Below are positions 1 through 8,170 of a stretch of 41,072 nucleotides of DNA, one piece after another. Each line of letters starts with the position of its first letter. Positions within the stretch are counted from its first letter, which is position 1. The translations under genes were made by a program, and so were the position numbers. Below the pieces are notes generated by a model that did not search any database, was not told the DNA's origin, and saw nothing but the letters and a program-made list of their open reading frames with translations. Origin of the DNA: Bruticola sp004554425 (lineage in GTDB: Bacteria > Vulcanimicrobiota > Xenobia > Xenobiales > Xenobiaceae); NCBI GenBank assembly GCA_958366945.1, contig CATXCY010000022.1, positions 1 to 41,072 on the forward strand, written 5' to 3'.

Positions 1-16
1 CGAGCCTGGAAGAGCA

Positions 17-66
17 GCTACGGTAGCGCAGGCCTCTGGCCATGAAATGGCCAGTGAAGCCGTAGC
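17..66. other. nested inverted repeat at the left edge
   Basis: An outer stem GCTACGG (17-23) pairs with CCGTAGC (60-66). Inside it is a perfect 8-bp hairpin, CTGGCCAT (36-43) with ATGGCCAG (47-54), around a GAA loop. It lies downstream of the terminator of the MscS-like gene, so it is not needed for that gene. It could be the 3' end of an RNA or an element whose remainder lies outside the window. Positions 67-170 hold nothing else I can name. Confidence 0.4.
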
Positions 67-170
67 GTAGATATGGTAAAAAATGAAGCTAGCACAAAAT
101 AGCTAATGGGCGAGCGGAACACCAATTGGCATCTCTAAGCAGAAAACTACACAAGCAAAAACGAGCGAAT

Positions 171-206
171 AAAAAAATAAGCGCCACCTGTGCTAGAAAG
201 CGCTTA
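171..206 (-). terminator. intrinsic terminator of the MscS-like gene
   Basis: Read on the minus strand, a 7-bp stem TAAGCGC/GCGCTTA (plus-strand arms 178-184 and 200-206) with a 15-nt loop is followed by a run of seven T (171-177). It begins about a dozen bases after the stop codon of the gene at 219-2069, as expected for the end of that transcript. Confidence 0.8.
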
Positions 207-218
207 ATTCTTAGCTTT

Positions 219-2069
219 TTATATACCGAAATGCTTGGCAATAACAGCATTCTCTTGAGGGAATTGACGCGACAATCGAGCAAATTGCTCTCCGTTAAAA
301 GTAACCAACTCAGCCTCCTCTACAACTGTAACAATCGTTTCAAAATGTTGGCTGTCGGCTAAAGTTTCGCTGAAAATATCTCCAGGAGCCAACATAATCA
401 CTTTTTCGTTACCTTCTGGAGCTAAAAGGCCAGTTTTATCGTGCCCTTTCATCTTCATAACCATACGCAAACTGCCACTCTTTACAATAGCTGCTAGGTC
501 GTCATTGCCTAAACTATCTTTAGGATAGAGACTTTCTCCAGGCCCATAGAGTTTGATTTGCGAGCAATTGGCACAAGCTTGCACATATTCAGACGGTAAA
601 TTTTGCATAATATCTAACTTGCTCAAGAAATCTTTAATTATTTGGCTAGCTTCAGGCTTATCTGTATCATCATGCAAAATCGTAGTTATAGGATAAGGAA
701 TATTAATTTTCTCACGATTTAAATAATACCACATCGATTCACGGACTTTGGAATCGATAGTTAAACCGCGGCTGAAATCTTCGATCCAATAATTAACTTT
801 ATAATTCATGCTAGAGTCGGCAAAATTTACTAACCAAACTATGGGTTTGGGATCTTTAAGCACATCGGAAACAGCATCAATAGCTTGCAACAGAACACGG
901 CGCACCAAAGCTGGAGAGTGTTCATAAGCGATACCTATTTCAAAAGTACGGGCTTGACGAGAAGTTGGCGAAGAATAATTTTTTACTGTCGATTTAGCTA
1001 CTATAGAATTGGGCAAAATATTACACTCCCCGCTAAGCAAACGCAATACTGTAGAGCGCCAGTCTATGCTTTCGACAGTTCCTGATAAGCCTGCCACTTC
1101 AATGTAATCGCCAGTTTTATAAGGCTGAGCAAAATCGAGCAAGATACCAGCAACAAAATTGCCCATACTTTCTTGTAAAGCCAAACCGACAATAACCGAA
1201 ATTACTGTCGAGCCAACTAACAGAGACGACAAATTAATATTAAAGGCTGTCGATAAAACCACCAGAATTAAAATAACATAAGCGATTAAACGGCTTAAAT
1301 CTTGTATCAACTTGGAAATTACTATCGATTTTATTTTTGTCAAATAGTAATCAAAAAAGAGCAAGAAAAAAGATTCAATAAAAACAGTGCATAAATCTAT
1401 AGCTAGGGCAATGTCCAAATACCTAACTAAATCTATCATTTGCTTAAGCTTATTGGGAGCCCAAGTCCAAGCATACATAGCTGCAAGTATGCAAATCAAA
1501 ACATAACAAGGCGTCTTGATTTTGGCCATAACCGCTTTAAGTATATCATTTTTAAAATCAATATCTTCAAAGACAAAGTTATAGACAAATTTTAAGACCA
1601 TATAAACAGCAACAGTATAACAGGAAGCTACAAAAAAACCGCCTTCGATAATTTCTTGTTGCAGCATATTGCGGTAAGCAACATTGACCAACAAAAAATA
1701 GAGAATAAATCTTAAAACATAAAAAGATACGTTCCAAATAGTTTTGGGTACTTTTAAGCTAATATTGATGCGTTCTAAGACACTAAGTAAAACTTCACCA
1801 CCCATAGCTACCAAAACTAGCAACAAGGCGGTATAGCACTCTTCATATAATCTCGATAAAGAACTTATACAATAGCAAGAATTGAGAGTAGGGACTAAAA
1901 AGCCCACAATAAGCAAAAATGGACGCCAGCGTTCTTGTAAAGTCTTTATCAATTGAACTTTAGTCTTGTAGCGATAACAAAACCAAGTAAAACAATAGTA
2001 ACAAGCCGCAGCTAAAATAATGGAGATACCTACTCCACGGATAAGTTCTAAATCTAAAGTTCTAATCAT
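219..2069 (-). CDS. MscS-family channel with C-terminal cyclic-nucleotide-binding-like domain
   Basis: A 616-residue inner-membrane protein. The first 280 residues hold several hydrophobic helices (about 11-30, 50-65, 80-97, 112-130, 145-165, 187-203, 220-240, 259-275). Residues 281-375 are the MscS core: a glycine/alanine-rich pore helix with VGLALQESMGNFVAG (294-308), then the beta domain containing GDYIEVAGLSGTVESI (320-335) and the NILPNS motif (350-355). Residues 485-605 look like a Crp-type cyclic-nucleotide domain (GESLYP, APGDIFSETL). The usual Arg of the phosphate-binding cassette is not evident, so ligand binding is uncertain. This architecture matches the known MscS-superfamily bCNG channels. 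The gene lies 17 bp after the methyltransferase stop, so the two are probably co-transcribed. A G-run about 11 nt before the ATG can serve as the ribosome-binding site. Confidence 0.88.
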   Translation of the reverse strand: MIRTLDLELIRGVGISIILAAACYYCFTWFCYRYKTKVQLIKTLQERWRPFLLIVGFLVPTLNSCYCISSLSRLYEECYTALLLVLVAMGGEVLLSVLERINISLKVPKTIWNVSFYVLRFILYFLLVNVAYRNMLQQEIIEGGFFVASCYTVAVYMVLKFVYNFVFEDIDFKNDILKAVMAKIKTPCYVLICILAAMYAWTWAPNKLKQMIDLVRYLDIALAIDLCTVFIESFFLLFFDYYLTKIKSIVISKLIQDLSRLIAYVILILVVLSTAFNINLSSLLVGSTVISVIVGLALQESMGNFVAGILLDFAQPYKTGDYIEVAGLSGTVESIDWRSTVLRLLSGECNILPNSIVAKSTVKNYSSPTSRQARTFEIGIAYEHSPALVRRVLLQAIDAVSDVLKDPKPIVWLVNFADSSMNYKVNYWIEDFSRGLTIDSKVRESMWYYLNREKINIPYPITTILHDDTDKPEASQIIKDFLSKLDIMQNLPSEYVQACANCSQIKLYGPGESLYPKDSLGNDDLAAIVKSGSLRMVMKMKGHDKTGLLAPEGNEKVIMLAPGDIFSETLADSQHFETIVTVVEEAELVTFNGEQFARLSRQFPQENAVIAKHFGI

Positions 2070-2086
2070 ACAGTATAATACCCCCG

Positions 2087-3316
2087 TTACTTTGTAGGAC
2101 GCGAAAAAGTCAGAGCATACATTGGAGAAGGCTCTGTAGTAGCTTCCTGATCGCCTATTGTTTCAAAGCCCAGTTCGGCAAAAATATTGCGAACTTGAGC
2201 CTTTGACAAATGGGGCCTATTTTTGTAAGGAAGGAAATCAATTACTACAATTTTACCGTCTGGGCGCAAACTTTTGGTGAGCTGACGCAAATATAATTTG
2301 GCTTGGGAAGAAGCTTCACCGTGCACCTGAAAATCGATTCCAACCATTACATTTAAAGCATCAATTAAGTATAAACGATCTAAGCTGCCAAGCGGAAGCT
2401 TAGGATCATTACGTTTAGCTAAACAAATTTGTACATTTGTACAATGACGCTTTTGTTTTACAAAATCTACGAAATTAAGCACGCTTTTGTCAATATCTTG
2501 TGCATAAACTCGACCACAGCTCCCAACTCCCTGAGACAAGCTCCAAATGTAACAACCGACACCACAACCGATATCGGCCACTTTTTCGCCTTCACGGACA
2601 GCAGCAGGGCCCTGCCCTAAAAGCGTTTTATCTAAACGATGTAAACGCTCGCTGTTATAATAGCCCATAGCCAACTGGCGATAAACTTCCTCAGGTTGGC
2701 CCAAAATTTTGCGTTGCGGATAAGTAAAAGCCAAATGATCGCGCCAACAACTCAATTTCTTTCCAACTGAGTCCAGCTTGTAAGACTTGCCATTTAAGGG
2801 ACATTTTCCCCAAAGTGGCAATTTTTCGTTTGCGGTAAATTTAAGTTGACAGCCTAGACGCTCCAAACGTTCAAAACATAAACTTTTAGCTAAATTGTCA
2901 TAGCTAACTTGACGAGTCTGATTATCGAAAAGAAATTGATAAATATGCTCAGATTCAACCGAATTGGCATGAGGAAAAAGCTTATACAAATGGTCGATAA
3001 GCTCCGCAGAGGCGCTATTATTGTTTAATTGCCAGTTTTCTTTTATAAGCACAGGAACAATATCGGGCCAAAAAACACAAAAAGAGCCAGCCTTTTCCAT
3101 ACTTGTAATTTGCCCCAGCGACGCTTTTTGCAAAAAAAATCCCATTTTGTCGGTTAATTCTTCCAAATTATTTGGCTCAACAACCTTTACAACTATATTG
3201 TCAATATTTCTTTTTTGATTATCCCGAACTAAAAAATCTATATTTATAAATTTTAGCCACCAAAAAGCCGATAAAATCAAAGAGGCTACAATCAACAGCT
3301 TAACAATTTTATGCAT
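2087..3316 (-). CDS. membrane-anchored class I SAM-dependent methyltransferase
   Basis: A 409-residue protein with one N-terminal membrane helix (about residues 3-24). The C-terminal half is a Rossmann methyltransferase: motif I VADIGCGVGCYIW (246-258), an acidic post-I segment (YAQDID, 271-276) and a later LRPDGKIVVIDF strand. Between them lies a stretch of unknown fold containing the Cys/His pattern CPLNGKSYKL...LSCWRDH (about 172-194), which recalls small Cys modules seen in some pseudopilins; that resemblance is a guess. The substrate is unknown. I chose the ATG at 3316, preceded by AAGGGA at good spacing. An ATG 51 nt further upstream would fall inside the terminator hairpin of the RND gene. 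The MscS-like gene follows 17 bp downstream. Confidence 0.8.
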   Translation of the reverse strand: MHKIVKLLIVASLILSAFWWLKFINIDFLVRDNQKRNIDNIVVKVVEPNNLEELTDKMGFFLQKASLGQITSMEKAGSFCVFWPDIVPVLIKENWQLNNNSASAELIDHLYKLFPHANSVESEHIYQFLFDNQTRQVSYDNLAKSLCFERLERLGCQLKFTANEKLPLWGKCPLNGKSYKLDSVGKKLSCWRDHLAFTYPQRKILGQPEEVYRQLAMGYYNSERLHRLDKTLLGQGPAAVREGEKVADIGCGVGCYIWSLSQGVGSCGRVYAQDIDKSVLNFVDFVKQKRHCTNVQICLAKRNDPKLPLGSLDRLYLIDALNVMVGIDFQVHGEASSQAKLYLRQLTKSLRPDGKIVVIDFLPYKNRPHLSKAQVRNIFAELGFETIGDQEATTEPSPMYALTFSRPTK

Positions 3317-3334
3317 AAGTCCCTTATTTTTGGC

Positions 3335-3372
3335 AAAAAAAATAACTCCCCCAAGAGCAATGCTCAAGGGAG
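3335..3372 (-). terminator. intrinsic terminator of the RND efflux operon
   Basis: On the minus strand a 10-bp stem (arms at 3372-3363 and 3355-3346, with three wobble pairs) and a 7-nt loop are followed by TTATTTTTTTT. It starts about 30 bp after the RND stop codon. The U-tract ends only 18 nt before the ATG of the methyltransferase on the same strand, so there is no room for a separate promoter after it. That gene must be reached by read-through or from a promoter inside the RND gene. Confidence 0.82.
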
Positions 3373-3401
3373 AGCTATTTAATAATCAGCCTTTAATCGA
3401 T

Positions 3402-6400
3402 TTAATCTTTTTTATCTAAATCGACTTTAGAGTGCTGATTGTCTGCCTCTTTAGTGGCCGAATTTTCATCCTTGGTGGACTTTTCAGCTTGACCTAAATC
3501 AGCTTTTGCTGAAGGAGCGACAGAAACTTCGGCTTTAGCTTCAGCTTGAGTCGAAGTAGTTGCGCCTTGTCCATTTTCAACGACAGCTTTATTTTGTAAA
3601 TTGGCAACTTTACGCTGGTCACCAGTTACTAACACAATCAAGCCCTGTACAGTTACATAAAGCACAGGGATGATAAAAACACCTATCAAGGTGGCTGCCA
3701 ACATACCACACATTACGGAAACACCCAGAGCGGATCGGCAAGCAGCGGAAGCACCCTGAGCTTGAGCCAAAGGCAATACACCTAAAATGAAGGCGAATGA
3801 AGTCATCAAAATGGGACGGAAACGAATACGCGCACCTTCTACAGTAGCGTCAATCAAATCCATACCGCCATCGTAGTTCATTTTGGCATACTCTACGATC
3901 AAAATGGCATTTTTAGCGGAAAGACCAATCAAAGTCAAAATACCGATTTGAACGTAAATATTCATATCTAAGCCCGCTGCATTAACACCGAGCAAAGCAC
4001 CCAGAACCACCGTAGGCATAGAGAGCAATACGGCAAAAGGAATGCCCCAGCTCTCATACTGAGCCGCCAAGAAGAGGAAGACGAAGACCAAGCCCAAGCC
4101 GAGAATAATCATCGTTTGACCGGAAGCTTGCTTTTCTTGATAAGCCATACCAGTCCACTCAAAGCCATATTGATTTGGCAACTTTGAGGCCAGTTCTTCC
4201 AAAGCAGCGATACCTTGACCAGAGCTGATACCCGTCTTGGTATTGGCATTGACTTCTACGGTACGGTAGAGGTTGTATCTCAAAACAACTTCCGGACCGG
4301 TAGTTTGGTTTACAGTAGTAACTGTACTCAAAGGCACCATGCTGCCATTTTGGCTGCGCAAATAGATAGAGCCAATGTCACTGGGATCGCGTCTGTAAGC
4401 AGATTCAGCTTGCATCATTACACGCCAAGTACGGCCAAATTGGTTGAACTGGTTGATAAAATAACCGCCCAAGTTTATTTGCATAGCCAAGAAAGCAGAC
4501 TTGACAGGAATTTGCAAATTCTGCAATTTATCTCGGTCTACATCAACTTTCAACATAGGAATAGCCGGATTAAACATAGTGTAGGCGGAAGTGAAAGTAT
4601 CCTGCTTCTGATTGATCTTGCCAATAAAGTCTTTGGCAGCCAGGAACATGGGCATAATCTCACCGCCGCTACGATCTTGGAATTCCATAGTTAAAGCGGA
4701 AGACATACCTAAACCAGGTACGGGCGGAGGGCAGAAAACTACGGTAGAAGCTTCTTTTATTTCAGAAGCTTCCTTAGTCATAGCCCCAATTAAACCGCGC
4801 AACTGAGTTTCTGGAGTAGTACGCTCGTCCCAGTCTTTCAAAGCGCCAATTACGGCGCCAGCGTTACTGGACATGTTGCCTTGCATAATGTTGTAGCCCA
4901 CCAAACCAATGGTATTTTCGACTGCATCACTATGCTTTTTCATAATTTCGTCAAGTTTATTAACTACAGCTTCGGTGCGTTCCAAAGAAGCGCCGGAAGG
5001 CAAAGTGCAACTAATAAGCACGATACCTTGGTCTTCCATGGGAATAAAGCCAGTAGGAGTTGTGGTAGCTAAATGATAAGCGCCATAGTAAACAGCTCCA
5101 ATAATTAAGAAGCTAACAATTAAGTTCTTAACTAAAAAGCGAACTATAGTTGTATACAGATGGGTAAACCAGCCGAATACAATATCGAAAAGCTTAAAGA
5201 ACCAACCGAATAAATAGTCGACGATGCCCTTTTCTGAACGGGGACGCAAGAGCAAAGAGCATAAAGCTGGAGTCATGGTCAGAGCTACCAAAGCCGACAG
5301 CAATACAGATACGGCCAAAGTGATAGCAAATTGCTTATACATAACACCGGTCATACCGCCCATAAAAGCTACAGGTACGAACACAGCGCAAAGCACCAAA
5401 GCAATGGCCATAACCGGGCCGGATACTTCGTCCATAGCCTTTTCAGTAGCTTCCATAGGAGAGAGACCATGCTCAATGTGTAGTTCGACAGCCTCCACCA
5501 CTACAATGGCGTCGTCTACTACAATACCTACGGCCAATACCATACCAAACATAGTCAGCAAGTTAATGGAGAAGCCTAAAGCAGCAAATCCAGCGAAAGT
5601 ACCGACCAAAGAGACAGGAACAGCCAAAATAGGTACCAACGTAGCGCGGAAATTGCCCAAGAAGACAAAGACCACGATCAATACCAAAACAATAGCTTCA
5701 AAGAGGGTTTGCACCACTTCTTCAATAGATTTAACTACGAAGACTGTAGCGTCGTAAGTTACGGTATAGTTGATACCGGTAGGGAAACTCTTAGAAAGTT
5801 CAGCCAGCTTAGCCTTTACGGATTTGGCCAAAGCTACAGCATTGGCGCTGGGCTGCTGATAAATAGCGATAACTACAGAGCTATTACCGTTAAACTGACC
5901 TTTGGTAGAGTAAGTATTGGCACCCAATTCTACTCGAGCTACGTCACGGACACGCAAATAGGCGCCGTTAGGCTGAGTGCGGATAATGACATTGCCAAAC
6001 TCTTCTGGTGTAGTTAAGCGCCCTTTAACATTGACAGGGTATTGGAATTGTACTCCGGCTGCCTGTGGCGGATCGCCGATAGAGCCGGCCGCAGCCTGAA
6101 CGTTTTGCGTTTGGATAGCCCCAACTATATCATCTACAGTCACACCCAATTTGGCCAAAACATCGGGTTTAATCCAGATGCGCATGGAATAGTCGCGCTG
6201 ACCGACCAGAATAGCCGCCGAGCCGACGCCATTTAAACGAGCCAATTGGTCAATAATGTTGATAACACAATAGTTACTGACAAAAAGATCGTCTCGAGAG
6301 CCATCGCCGGAATAGAAATTCAAATAAAGCAATTGCTGAGTAGATTGCTTTTTAACGCTTACACCCGACTGGGTAACTTCGGTAGGCAGCAAAGGCGTGG

Positions 6401-6740
6401 CCTTGGAAAGACGGTTTTGCACATCTACCATGGCCATATCTTGGTCACGAGACAAGTCGAAAGTAACTTGCAAAGTGTAGTGGCCGGAGTTGGCGCAAAT
6501 CGAACGCATGTAAAGCATGCCTTCAGCGCCGTTGATCTGTTGCTCAATACATGAAGCGACCGTCTCTTCCAACACTTGAGCATTGGCGCCGGCATAATCA
6601 GCATCAAGCTGAATAACCGGAGGCGTAATAGCCGGATATTGAGCTACAGGCAAACTGTAAATACAAACCGCACCGGATAGCAATATGATTAGCGAAATCA
6701 CTATGGCTAGAACCGGACGGTGAATAAAGAATTTCGCCAA
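3402..6740 (-). CDS. RND multidrug efflux pump, HAE1 (AcrB/MexB) family
   Basis: A 1112-residue proton-driven inner-membrane transporter. It starts with the family signature FFIHRP (4-9) and LPVAQYP (30-36). The proton-relay pair D409-D410 sits in GIVVDDAIVVVE, and the relay lysine is in GLSAKNAILIVEYA of the second half. Two porter regions and twelve membrane helices follow the AcrB pattern. Family members usually end soon after the last helix. This one adds about 65 residues rich in Ala, Glu, Lys, Ser and Gln, predicted cytoplasmic and disordered. It is the third gene of an OMF-MFP-RND operon, 14 bp after the membrane fusion protein. No regulator is adjacent. Drug range cannot be read from the sequence. 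Confidence 0.96.
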   Translation of the reverse strand: MAKFFIHRPVLAIVISLIILLSGAVCIYSLPVAQYPAITPPVIQLDADYAGANAQVLEETVASCIEQQINGAEGMLYMRSICANSGHYTLQVTFDLSRDQDMAMVDVQNRLSKATPLLPTEVTQSGVSVKKQSTQQLLYLNFYSGDGSRDDLFVSNYCVINIIDQLARLNGVGSAAILVGQRDYSMRIWIKPDVLAKLGVTVDDIVGAIQTQNVQAAAGSIGDPPQAAGVQFQYPVNVKGRLTTPEEFGNVIIRTQPNGAYLRVRDVARVELGANTYSTKGQFNGNSSVVIAIYQQPSANAVALAKSVKAKLAELSKSFPTGINYTVTYDATVFVVKSIEEVVQTLFEAIVLVLIVVFVFLGNFRATLVPILAVPVSLVGTFAGFAALGFSINLLTMFGMVLAVGIVVDDAIVVVEAVELHIEHGLSPMEATEKAMDEVSGPVMAIALVLCAVFVPVAFMGGMTGVMYKQFAITLAVSVLLSALVALTMTPALCSLLLRPRSEKGIVDYLFGWFFKLFDIVFGWFTHLYTTIVRFLVKNLIVSFLIIGAVYYGAYHLATTTPTGFIPMEDQGIVLISCTLPSGASLERTEAVVNKLDEIMKKHSDAVENTIGLVGYNIMQGNMSSNAGAVIGALKDWDERTTPETQLRGLIGAMTKEASEIKEASTVVFCPPPVPGLGMSSALTMEFQDRSGGEIMPMFLAAKDFIGKINQKQDTFTSAYTMFNPAIPMLKVDVDRDKLQNLQIPVKSAFLAMQINLGGYFINQFNQFGRTWRVMMQAESAYRRDPSDIGSIYLRSQNGSMVPLSTVTTVNQTTGPEVVLRYNLYRTVEVNANTKTGISSGQGIAALEELASKLPNQYGFEWTGMAYQEKQASGQTMIILGLGLVFVFLFLAAQYESWGIPFAVLLSMPTVVLGALLGVNAAGLDMNIYVQIGILTLIGLSAKNAILIVEYAKMNYDGGMDLIDATVEGARIRFRPILMTSFAFILGVLPLAQAQGASAACRSALGVSVMCGMLAATLIGVFIIPVLYVTVQGLIVLVTGDQRKVANLQNKAVVENGQGATTSTQAEAKAEVSVAPSAKADLGQAEKSTKDENSATKEADNQHSKVDLDKKD

Positions 6741-6754
6741 AGTATTTCTCCTTC

Positions 6755-8134
6755 TTAGCCTTGAGCAGAAGAGTCAACCGTGCCGCTAGAGACTACTGTA
6801 GGATCGCAGGGAGTACCGGCCTGAACTTTAGTAAGTCCGTCAACTACAACCATTTCGCCTTGCTTTAAGCCAGACTTGACAATGAAATCAGTACCCACGG
6901 CATCGCCGACTGTAATATTTCTTGACTCGACAATGTTATTAGGGCCGACAACATAGACAGAATGATCGGATTGAACAGTAGAAACAGCACGCTGAGGAAC
7001 GACTAAAACTTTTTCCGAAGCGCGGCTAGTTATGCGCAAGCGGCCAAACTGACCTTCACGCAACAATCTTTCCGGATTTGGGAAAGAGACACGAATGCCG
7101 ATAGTACCGCTTTTAGAGTCGAGAGAGCGGGACAGCATACTGAATTGACCGCTATGCTTATAAACAGAACCGTCAGACAAAACTAAATTAAAGTCGACAG
7201 CACCAGCCCCGCGGTGTTCCATCATATAGAGGTACTCTTTTTCGCTGACGCTGAAATTGCAATAGATAGGATCAAGCGAAGAAATGGTAACTAACACTTG
7301 CTGACTGCCAGCTTGGCCTACCAAGTTGCCAGGGTAAACATTAATTTCTCCAATTACACCGGTAATAGGAGAAGTAATAGTACAATAACCAATATTCAAT
7401 TGAGCTTGGGTAACTTGAGCTTGAGCAGCTTCCAAGTTAGCTTGAGCTACGTCGATCTTAGCTTGAGAAGAAAGCTCGGTATTTTTCAAAGTGGCCAAGG
7501 CTGCATCTACTCTAGCTTGAGCTACGTCACGCTGAGCAATAGCGTTATCCAAAGTCTGAGTTGGAATAACGCCATTTTTGGCCAAGGGCTTGTAGCGATC
7601 GACGTCCTGTTGAGCTCTAACTAGATCGGCTCGAGAGGAGGCCAAGTCGGCCTTGACGCGACGTACGTCGACTTGAGCTTTAGCATAAGCCAAATCGGCT
7701 TGACATTGCGAAACTTGAGCTTGAGCGCCTTGCAAAGCGGCTACGTAAGGAGCATCGTCAATACGGAAAAGCACCTGGCCGGCATTTACCTTAAAGCCTT
7801 CTTTAAATGAGAAGTCTTGCAAAGTACCAACTACACGGGCTTTAACGTCTACAGTGCTGGAATATTTAAGTTCAGCCGGCCACTCACGAGTAAACTTTTG
7901 CTCGATAGTGCCGATTTTAGCCACATTAACGGCTGGAGCCGGAGCTTGAGCAGTATCTGTCGCCGCTTCGTTTTTGCTGATATCTTTAGAACTTGCAGAC
8001 TGCGTTTCCGAAGAAGTACCGGAAGCTTGGCCTTCTTGGCCTTTGGAAGTCTCGCCGGAACAGCCGGAAACAAACAGACTTAAGCCTAAAACAGCAGCTG
8101 TCATGTAAAAAGTAAACCTACGGGAAAAGTTCAT
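6755..8134 (-). CDS. RND periplasmic adaptor (membrane fusion) lipoprotein
   Basis: A 459-residue AcrA/MexA-type adaptor that bridges the RND pump and the outer-membrane channel. A lipoprotein signal ends in VSGC (Cys25). A Ser/Thr/Gln-rich linker leads to the barrel and lipoyl half (VKARVVGTLQDFSFKEGFKVNAG). A long Ala/Gln/Asp-rich coiled-coil hairpin follows (about residues 120-255, with recurrent AQA-type segments), then the second lipoyl half (TSPITGVIGEINVYPGNLVG) and the beta-barrel and membrane-proximal domains. The ATG at 8134 is preceded by AGGAG at 8 nt and puts the signal peptide at the N-terminus; an in-frame start 11 codons upstream lacks this. It lies 36 bp after the OMF gene and 14 bp before the RND gene. 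Confidence 0.95.
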   Translation of the reverse strand: MNFSRRFTFYMTAAVLGLSLFVSGCSGETSKGQEGQASGTSSETQSASSKDISKNEAATDTAQAPAPAVNVAKIGTIEQKFTREWPAELKYSSTVDVKARVVGTLQDFSFKEGFKVNAGQVLFRIDDAPYVAALQGAQAQVSQCQADLAYAKAQVDVRRVKADLASSRADLVRAQQDVDRYKPLAKNGVIPTQTLDNAIAQRDVAQARVDAALATLKNTELSSQAKIDVAQANLEAAQAQVTQAQLNIGYCTITSPITGVIGEINVYPGNLVGQAGSQQVLVTISSLDPIYCNFSVSEKEYLYMMEHRGAGAVDFNLVLSDGSVYKHSGQFSMLSRSLDSKSGTIGIRVSFPNPERLLREGQFGRLRITSRASEKVLVVPQRAVSTVQSDHSVYVVGPNNIVESRNITVGDAVGTDFIVKSGLKQGEMVVVDGLTKVQAGTPCDPTVVSSGTVDSSAQG

Positions 8135-8170
8135 ATTTATCTCCTGATAAAGACTGATAACTTTCAATAG

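Noticed and set aside
126..362. A plus-strand frame overlapping the end of the MscS-like gene
   Set aside because: It covers the terminator and the conserved 3' end of the channel gene on the other strand; its composition is not protein-like.
5224..5757. A 177-codon plus-strand open frame inside the RND gene
   Set aside because: It is antisense to the transmembrane half of a fully conserved RND protein. Its Thr/Lys/Ala-rich composition is what reversed hydrophobic codons give, and no ribosome-binding site fits.
7380..7760. Repetitive GCTTGAGC-type sequence in the adaptor gene, at first glance a repeat array
   Set aside because: It encodes the Ala/Gln heptad repeats of the adaptor coiled coil and is in frame, so it is ordinary coding sequence.
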